The position numbers and the translations under genes are program-made. DNA of 64,000 nucleotides from Lewinellaceae bacterium (GTDB lineage Bacteria > Bacteroidota > Bacteroidia > Chitinophagales > Saprospiraceae), in assembly GCA_020636255.1 (NCBI GenBank), contig JACJYE010000018.1, positions 1 through 64,000 on the forward strand, read 5' to 3'. Below, piece after piece: positions 58,450 through 64,000 of the stretch. The notes below the pieces were generated by a model. That model had not been told where the DNA came from. It did not search any database and saw only the letters and a program-made list of their open reading frames with translations. Each line of letters begins with the position of its first letter. The stretch's first letter is position 1.

Positions 58450-60885
58450 ATGAAGCTCATCTTTACCCTCTTGTTCGCCCTGCTGCTGCTGGGCGTACAA
58501 GCTCAGTCTGCCGCCATCCGCGGCCAACTTCAGGACGATGACAAGTCTGCCATCGTTTTTGCCAATGTCGCATTGTACAATGCAGCCGACAGCAGCCTGG
58601 CCAAAGTTGAGGCCAGTGACGAGGCCGGCATTTTCGCATTTAAAGGCATGCCTGCCGGCGACTATTACATCATTGCTACACATGTCGGTTCGGCCGACCT
58701 CGAAAGGGACGACATTAGCCTGTCCCAGGGCCAACAGCTCGACCTCGGCGTGCTCAGTTTCGCACCGGCCGTTGTAGAATTGAAGGAAGCCACCGTCACG
58801 GCTTCGCGTATGATGGTCGAGATCAAGCCCGACCGCACGGTATTCAACGTCGAAGGCACCGTTAACAGCACGGGCGCCGATGGCCTGTCGCTGCTGCGCA
58901 AAGCTCCGGGCGTTACCGTCGACAACAACGACAACATCAATGTGCTGGGCCGTTCCGGCGTTTTGCTCTACGTCGACGGCAAACGCCTGCCGCTGGCCGG
59001 CCAGGACCTGAGCAATTACCTGCAAAACCTGCCTGCCGAGCAGATCGACCGCATCGACATCATCACCAACCCTGGCGCCCGCTATGAAGCGGAAGGCAAT
59101 GCCGGCATCATCGATATTCGGTTGAAAAAAGACAAACGCCTGGGCGCCAACGGCTCGGTGAGCGCCACATTCAGCCAGGGGCAGTACCACCGTTCCAACC
59201 TCAACGCGAGCGGCAACTACCGCAACGGCTTCATGAACGTATTCGGCAATGCCGGCACAGGCGACGGCGGCGGTTTTATGAATATGGACTTCCTCAGTTA
59301 CCAGAACGGGCTCGCGCTCGACGAGATCAACAACCACCGCAATACCTGGAAGTACCACAACTACCGCATAGGCGCCGACTTCTTCCTCGGGGAGAAAAAC
59401 ACCATCGGTTTCCTGGTGGACGCCAGGCGCGGAAGCCGCACCCACCGTTCGTTCAACCGCATCTCCATCGCCGATCAAAGCAACCCGGCGCTGATCGACA
59501 GCATACTGGTGGCCTACAACACAGGCGATTACGGCCGGCAGGAGAACACCTACAACCTCAACTACCGCTTCGACAACCGCAAAGGGCGCAGCCTGAACGT
59601 AGACGTCGACTACGGCACATACAATAACGACAGCGAGCGCTATCAGCCCAACCGCTACTACGACGCGAAAGAGGAGGTACTGCTTACAGAGGCCATCAAC
59701 AGCTTCGACACGCCCAGCGATATCGATATCTATACCTTCAAGGTGGACTACGAGGAGGAGCTCTGGGGCGGCAAGCTGGGCGCCGGCTCAAAGCTGAGCC
59801 GTGTCGTTTCCGATAATACCTTTTTATTCTATGACGTAGAAAACGGGGACGCCGTGCAGAACAACCGCCGGTCGAACCGCTTCCAATACGAGGAGAACGT
59901 TTACGCCGGTTACCTGAATTACGCCCGCCCGATCGGGGAAAAGCTGAACGTCTCCGCCGGCCTGCGCGCCGAGCAGACCGACGCTACCGGCAACCTGCAA
60001 GCCTTCCTGGCGGAGCTCCAGGAGCCGCCGGTCGAATTCAATTACCTGAGCTGGTTCCCCAACGCGGGGCTGAGCTGGCAGCTCGGGCAAAAACACGTTC
60101 TGGCCCTGAATTACGGCCGGCGGATCAACCGGCCGGACTACAACGTGCTCAACCCTTTCAACAACCAGATCAGCCAGCTGTCTTACGAAAAGGGGAATCC
60201 TTTCCTGCGCCCCGAGATCGTCAACAACCTGGAACTGGGGTACACCCTGGCCTCGCGCTACCACGTCAAGCTGGCCTACAGCCGCACCACCGGCCAGATC
60301 ACCCGCCTGATCGCCCCCGATGACGAGGACCCAAGGGCCGGCTTCATCACCTGGGCCAACCTGGCGGAGCAAAGCGTCTACAGCTTCAACTTCAGCGCCC
60401 CTGTACAGATCATGAAAGGCTGGAACGCCTATTTCAACCTCAGCGCGTCCCACCTCGACAACCAGGCCGATTATGGCAACGGCGCTGTTGTGGACGTGCA
60501 GGCCTTTACCTACAACATCTACCAGCAACATACTTTCAACCTGCCTGCCGGCTTCCTCGCCGAAGTATCGGGTTATTATTCCGGCCCTGGTATTTGGGGC
60601 GGCGTATTCAAATACGACCCCAACTGGAGCCTCGATATCGGCCTGCAGCGCAAGTTCTTCAACGACAAGCTCAATGCACGCCTCACCGTCAGCGATATCT
60701 TCTACGAGACGGGCTGGTCGGGTGTATCCGAGTTCAACGGGCTGGTTTCTTCCGGTAGCGGCGCCTGGGACAGCCGCCGCGCCAGCCTTAGCCTGAGCTA
60801 CCGCTTTGGGAATGAGAACGTCAAATCGCGCCGCCGCAATACGGGCCTGCAAGAGGAAGCCGGAAGGGTCGGTGGCGGGGAATAA
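58450..60885 (+). CDS. TonB-dependent receptor-like outer-membrane protein
   Basis: The start is ATG 58450 (MKLIFTLLFALLLLGVQAQ); the upstream TTG in frame lies within the promoter. The 811-residue product has a carboxypeptidase-regulatory-like domain (IRGQLQDDDKSAIVFANVALYN), a plug-like domain (VEGTVNSTGADGLSLLRKAPGVTVDNNDNINVLG ... IDRIDIITNPGARYEAEGNAGIIDIRLKK), and a C-terminal OMP_b-brl_3 barrel ending SLSYRFGNEN. This is the SusC-independent receptor subgroup without a SusD partner. Cargo is unknown (peptides, metals or other). A large palindrome follows the stop. Confidence 0.9.
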   Translation: MKLIFTLLFALLLLGVQAQSAAIRGQLQDDDKSAIVFANVALYNAADSSLAKVEASDEAGIFAFKGMPAGDYYIIATHVGSADLERDDISLSQGQQLDLGVLSFAPAVVELKEATVTASRMMVEIKPDRTVFNVEGTVNSTGADGLSLLRKAPGVTVDNNDNINVLGRSGVLLYVDGKRLPLAGQDLSNYLQNLPAEQIDRIDIITNPGARYEAEGNAGIIDIRLKKDKRLGANGSVSATFSQGQYHRSNLNASGNYRNGFMNVFGNAGTGDGGGFMNMDFLSYQNGLALDEINNHRNTWKYHNYRIGADFFLGEKNTIGFLVDARRGSRTHRSFNRISIADQSNPALIDSILVAYNTGDYGRQENTYNLNYRFDNRKGRSLNVDVDYGTYNNDSERYQPNRYYDAKEEVLLTEAINSFDTPSDIDIYTFKVDYEEELWGGKLGAGSKLSRVVSDNTFLFYDVENGDAVQNNRRSNRFQYEENVYAGYLNYARPIGEKLNVSAGLRAEQTDATGNLQAFLAELQEPPVEFNYLSWFPNAGLSWQLGQKHVLALNYGRRINRPDYNVLNPFNNQISQLSYEKGNPFLRPEIVNNLELGYTLASRYHVKLAYSRTTGQITRLIAPDDEDPRAGFITWANLAEQSVYSFNFSAPVQIMKGWNAYFNLSASHLDNQADYGNGAVVDVQAFTYNIYQQHTFNLPAGFLAEVSGYYSGPGIWGGVFKYDPNWSLDIGLQRKFFNDKLNARLTVSDIFYETGWSGVSEFNGLVSSGSGAWDSRRASLSLSYRFGNENVKSRRRNTGLQEEAGRVGGGE

Positions 60886-60889
60886 CAGA

Positions 60890-60936
60890 GCGTGCTGAAT
60901 GCTGAATGTCCATATAGCATTCAGCATTCAGCATGC
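60890..60936. terminator. large palindrome, probable terminator
   Basis: GCGTGCTGAATGCTGAATG pairs with CATTCAGCATTCAGCATGC (19 bp, one G-T) around a 9-nt loop, 4 bp after the receptor stop. Each arm is a tandem GCTGAATGCTGAATG. A T-run follows after about 11 bp (TCATCATTTTTT), so termination is plausible, but it could also be a REP-type element. Confidence 0.55.
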
Positions 60937-61016
60937 CTTACTCATCATTTTTTGCGCTCCACTCATAAAAACTGCCACTCAATAACGGAGGTTAGGAAAC
61001 CGCACTGCACTGCCCG

Positions 61017-61024
61017 TACCTTTG
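61017..61024 (+). promoter_or_regulatory. possible -7 promoter element of methyltransferase gene
   Basis: TACCTTTG matches TAnnTTTG and lies 87 bp before the start at 61112. The -33 region has only a partial match (GTTAGG). Confidence 0.35.
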
Positions 61025-61111
61025 TTTCGTCAGGCGGATCGAGCCCCATGTAGTTCACGGGCTTACCCGCCGGGAAAACACCTGATTCCTAATTTCTAAA
61101 ATCACCGACTA

Positions 61112-61906
61112 ATGAAAAGAGTTGCAGTGCTTTTGTACGGGGTAGTAGCTTACCTCATTTTCTTCTCCACATTCCTTTACCTGATCGGTTTCGTAGGCAA
61201 CCTGCTCGTACCCAAGGCCCTCGACGGGCCGCTCGAGGTGTCCTGGGGTGTGGCGGCCCTCGTCAATGTATTGCTCATCCTGCTTTTCGGGCTGCAGCAC
61301 AGCATCATGGCCCGCCCGGCGTTTAAGGACTGGTGGACGAAGATCGTGCCCAAGCCCATCGAGCGGAGCACCTTCGTGCTGTTCACCTGTGCCTGCCTGA
61401 TCACCATGTTCACATTCTGGCAACCGATGGGCGGCGCCGTATGGGTAGTGGAAAGCGCCTTTTGGAAAGGCGTATTATACGCTACCTTCGGCCTGGGCTG
61501 GGTAGTAGTGCTGGCCAGTACTTTCCTGATCAACCACTTCGACCTGTTCGGCCTGCGGCAGGTATGGCTCCGCTTCCGGGGCAAACCCTACACGCAAATG
61601 CGTTTCCGCACGCCCCTGTTGTACAAGCACGTCCGCCATCCGCTATACCTGGGTTTCCTGATGGCCTTCTGGGCGGCGCCGGTAATGACGGTTACGCACC
61701 TGTTCTTTGCCATAGGCCTTACGGCTTACATCCTCACCGCCATCCGGCTGGAAGAAAGGGACCTGATCCAACATTTCGGAGAGAAATACCGCAGCTACCG
61801 TCAGGCCGTACCGATGCTCTTTCCCACCCTTTTCCGGAAGAAGGAAAAGCAGCTGTCTTACCTGACGATTATGCAGGGCTTGCGCGACGAGGGTAAAAGG
61901 CCATAG
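61112..61906 (+). CDS. ICMT/NnrU-like membrane methyltransferase, MddA candidate
   Basis: The 264-residue membrane protein has about five to six helices. The C-terminal half carries the isoprenylcysteine-methyltransferase-type cofactor region: LYKHVRHPLYLGFLMAFWA (the RHPxYxG motif) and RLEERDLIQHFGEKYRSYRQ (the EExxL...GxxYxxY motif). The N-terminal HSIMARPAFKDWWTKIVPKPIERST and the INHFDLFGLRQVWL motif recall MddA, the methanethiol S-methyltransferase that makes dimethyl sulfide using SAM. This last call is from remembered motifs and needs comparison with characterised MddA. No other sulfur gene is adjacent. Confidence 0.65.
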   Translation: MKRVAVLLYGVVAYLIFFSTFLYLIGFVGNLLVPKALDGPLEVSWGVAALVNVLLILLFGLQHSIMARPAFKDWWTKIVPKPIERSTFVLFTCACLITMFTFWQPMGGAVWVVESAFWKGVLYATFGLGWVVVLASTFLINHFDLFGLRQVWLRFRGKPYTQMRFRTPLLYKHVRHPLYLGFLMAFWAAPVMTVTHLFFAIGLTAYILTAIRLEERDLIQHFGEKYRSYRQAVPMLFPTLFRKKEKQLSYLTIMQGLRDEGKRP

Positions 61907-61947
61907 CCCCACTCTCCGCTGGCAGGACTCAAAACCATCAAAATCAA

Positions 61948-62067
61948 ATGATTATGTTCAAGAATGCCATAAAAAAGCATGGCAAGGTGGCGCTCATAGC
62001 TTATCTTTGTTGGTGTATGCTAAAGGGCCTTGCCTTCCTCGCACTGGGAGGATATTTGCTTCAATAA
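61948..62067 (+). CDS. small membrane protein candidate
   Basis: A 39-residue frame (starting MIMFKNAIKKHGK) has a basic start then one hydrophobic helix (VALIAYLCWCMLKGLAFLALGGY) and ends at TAA 62065-62067, just before a hairpin. An internal ATG at 61954 is a possible start. The layout of a short basic-then-hydrophobic peptide plus hairpin fits a real small membrane protein, but no ribosome-binding site is obvious and no homology is known to me. Confidence 0.4.
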   Translation: MIMFKNAIKKHGKVALIAYLCWCMLKGLAFLALGGYLLQ

Positions 62068-62074
62068 TAAAAAA

Positions 62075-62112
62075 GCGGCCAAATTCCGGGCATACTACCG
62101 GGGTTTGGCCGC
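62075..62112. terminator. hairpin after small ORF
   Basis: GCGGCCAAA (62075-62083) and TTTGGCCGC (62104-62112) form a 9-bp stem, with additional CCGG pairing inside. The A-run is on the left, so the classic U-tail exists only for minus-strand transcripts; it may still stop or protect plus-strand RNA. Confidence 0.5.
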
Positions 62113-62161
62113 AACGCCCCCAGGGAAACCATTCAAATAAACCGGCAAATAATTGCAGCCC

Positions 62162-64000
62162 ATGTTCAACCGAAGACCTTCATACTACCTGTTTTTTCTC
62201 ATTTTCGGAGCCAGCATGAACCAGCCTGTTGCCGGGCAGGCCCTCTTTCAAAACCCCCAGATCCTGGACGAGAGCCAGGGGCTGCCTTCCTCTATAATCA
62301 CCAAGATCGTCAAAGACCACCAGGGGTTTATCTGGATCGGCACCGACAAAGGCCTGTGCAGGTTCGACGGCTCGGTGATACAGCTTTTCCTGCCCCAGGA
62401 AGGCGATTCCACTTCTATCTCCGGAGAGATCATCGTAGATATACTGCCCGATAGTATTACGAAGAAGGTTTGGGTGGCCACCACTGCCAACCTGTCGGCC
62501 TTCGATATGAAAAGCGGCCAGTTCAGAAACTTCGTGGCGCTGCCGGGCCAGCCCAACGGCCCTCCGGATAACTTCCCGCATTGCCTGTTCCAGGATAAAA
62601 AGGGGCGGATATGGATCGGCTTTCGGGACAATGGCTTATATCGCTATCGTACCGAAACGGATGATTTCGTACAGGAGTTTTGCCCTGCCGCCCTCGACAA
62701 CCATGATGAGCCCGGTTGCCAATCCGTGAACGATATATGCGCCGACCCGGCCAACGACAACGTTATCTGGCTGGCATCCAAAGGCGCCTATCGCTTCAAC
62801 ATGGCCACAAAGCAGGCCGAACGCTACCTGTACCCACACCCGCATCAGAGAACCAGAGAACTGGCCAACAGCATTCGTTGCATATATGCCCATACCGACG
62901 GCAAGGTTTATTATGGCGTCTGGTATGAAGGCGTGTTCGTTGTCGACCCCAAAAGCGGCGCCGTTTCACATTTCGAACCCGATTGCATCCCACAGGGCTA
63001 TCCTTTCCGAAGGGATGTCATCAGCAACCTGTACCCCAGGTCAGATCACGAATTCTGGATCAGCTCCTGGAAAGGGCTCCAGCTGTATGACTCAAAAAGC
63101 AATTGCGTCACCCAGTATTGGGAAAACAACTCCAGGGAGGGCAAGTGGTACAGCGTCGACTACGTCGACGAGGCCCAAAGGGCATGGTCAGCTTCCAAAG
63201 GGCAAGGCCTGTTGATATACAACCCATTGGTGCAGCAGTTCCAAACCAGTTTTTATGAAAAGGAGTCCTCCGAAATGCTCTGCATCACCAGAAAGATACT
63301 GGAAGACACGCTGCGTAACAAGCTGTACGTCCTGGCTCAGGCCGGCCAGGGGCTATATGTCCTTAGCCAGGCTACCGGTAAATGGGAAACTGTGTTGCCG
63401 CCGGAAGGCTTTAACAGCCGGGAAGATTCCTCTTTCCAGGGATGGGACATGACCTTTCTGGACAACGGCAAGCTCTTCATCGTCGATGACACCGGCTTTT
63501 TTATCTACCGCCCGGGCGCCAGGCGCCTGGAGCGTTTTTACCTGCAATCGCCAAAAGAGAACGCCCGCCTGCGCAAGGTGCAAAAGGACCACCTGGGTAT
63601 GCTTTGGGTAACCGGTTACGGCTGGCCCATACAACGGATCGACCTGAAGCAGCAGTCCATATACACCTTCGACGATGAGCTGAAGCAGGTTTGGCCAGGG
63701 CGCCTGGGCGCCGACCATATCGAAGAAGACAAGAACGGGAACCTGTGGATGCGGGAGAATAACGGCCTGCTGGTATACCTGCGCGACAAAAACAAATTCC
63801 TGTACACCCCTTACCAGGTGGGAAGCACACGGGCCTTCCGCGGCATGGGCCACCTGGAAGCCGGCCCGAACGGCGATATCTGGGTGGCCACCAACCAGGG
63901 CTACCTTGGTTATGCTCATGCCGACAGCGCAGAGCTCGGGCTCATCCGCCTGTACACCCGGGCCGACGGCCTGATCGGTAAAAGCGTCTGGATGGTGAAA
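62162..64000 (+). CDS. regulator-propeller sensor protein, truncated by window end
   Basis: The frame opens at ATG 62162 (MFNRRPSYYLFFLIFGAS, a signal peptide) and stays open to the last base, giving at least 613 residues. Blades of the two-component regulator propeller repeat through the sequence (FIWIGTDKGLCRFDG, RIWIGFRDNGLYRYR, LWVTGYGWPIQRID, LWMRENNGLLVYLR, IWVATNQGYLGYAH). In full-length relatives a Y_Y_Y domain, membrane helix and kinase or LytTR-type output would follow. The effector type lies beyond the window. Confidence 0.85.
   Translation, partial: MFNRRPSYYLFFLIFGASMNQPVAGQALFQNPQILDESQGLPSSIITKIVKDHQGFIWIGTDKGLCRFDGSVIQLFLPQEGDSTSISGEIIVDILPDSITKKVWVATTANLSAFDMKSGQFRNFVALPGQPNGPPDNFPHCLFQDKKGRIWIGFRDNGLYRYRTETDDFVQEFCPAALDNHDEPGCQSVNDICADPANDNVIWLASKGAYRFNMATKQAERYLYPHPHQRTRELANSIRCIYAHTDGKVYYGVWYEGVFVVDPKSGAVSHFEPDCIPQGYPFRRDVISNLYPRSDHEFWISSWKGLQLYDSKSNCVTQYWENNSREGKWYSVDYVDEAQRAWSASKGQGLLIYNPLVQQFQTSFYEKESSEMLCITRKILEDTLRNKLYVLAQAGQGLYVLSQATGKWETVLPPEGFNSREDSSFQGWDMTFLDNGKLFIVDDTGFFIYRPGARRLERFYLQSPKENARLRKVQKDHLGMLWVTGYGWPIQRIDLKQQSIYTFDDELKQVWPGRLGADHIEEDKNGNLWMRENNGLLVYLRDKNKFLYTPYQVGSTRAFRGMGHLEAGPNGDIWVATNQGYLGYAHADSAELGLIRLYTRADGLIGKSVWMVK

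Overview
The window looks like a chromosome segment of a T9SS-positive Bacteroidota of moderately high GC. The evidence is a SusC/SusD pair, a hybrid two-component system, C-terminal 'FPNP' type A sorting domains, many lipoproteins with acidic residues after the lipid-modified Cys, and TAnnTTTG-type promoters. A Saprospiria-like lineage is my guess from overall gene style and cannot be fixed from the sequence alone.

Layout. (1) 0-9 kb is an accretion zone. Three ~195-bp direct repeats and a fourth partial one each carry an 18-bp match to the 3' end of tRNA-Asp (T-loop to discriminator base), and the three long copies also carry an intrinsic terminator. They separate small toxin-type cargos: a UPF0175/DUF3368 (PIN) pair, a broken ATPase/winged-helix gene, a Fic protein and a RelE/ParE-type pair. 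A second, ~95% identical Fic copy lies 5 kb away with a replaced 5' end, among lipoprotein genes (one GH75 chitosanase-like) and two MITE-like elements. (2) 9-12.7 kb: an AraC regulator divergent from a Tat-signal zinc alcohol dehydrogenase, an aldo/keto reductase and a hydroxynitrile-lyase-type cupin. (3) 12.8-28.8 kb: a co-oriented xyloglucan utilisation locus (GH31 alpha-xylosidase with PA14, SusC, SusD, SusE-position binding lipoprotein, GH74 endo-xyloglucanase, HTCS regulator). (4) 28.8-30.8 kb: a large T9SS-secreted protein. (5) 31.2-34.2 kb: three overlapping genes for a GNAT-like protein, an enolase-superfamily enzyme and a membrane fatty acid desaturase. (6) 34.3-39.5 kb: two PepSY-like paralogues and two signalling genes that both look like in-frame deletion fusions lacking the histidine-kinase phosphoacceptor domain. 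(7) 39.6-52.2 kb: more glycan genes (GH3, DUF3472 lipoprotein, GH2 beta-galactosidase, nucleoside-type permease, Gfo/Idh oxidoreductase, NagD-like HAD, GH32, PfkB kinase). (8) 52.5-64 kb: FIST protein plus histidine kinase, NhaA antiporter, a T9SS-secreted clan GH-A-like glycosidase, an outer-membrane receptor, an ICMT/MddA-like methyltransferase and a propeller sensor that runs off the window.

The GH74, GH31, GH3 and GH2 enzymes together would cover the bonds of xyloglucan: surface cleavage by GH74, binding and uptake by SusD/SusC, then trimming by GH31, GH2 and GH3. GH32 plus PfkB kinase suggests separate fructan or sucrose use.

The other striking property is repeat load. Family A has AGAGCTTGTTTGGAGGCC ends, is 57-165 bp when two-ended, also occurs as solo ends, and supplies the stop codon of several genes. 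Family B is ~150 bp with GTAACTATTCAGCA ends (three copies). Family C is 156 bp with GGCTGTCTCAAAAGT ends (one copy). Together with a 36-bp tandem hairpin array they fill many of the intergenic gaps. I see no complete tRNA, no rRNA, no CRISPR array and no transposase or integrase gene.
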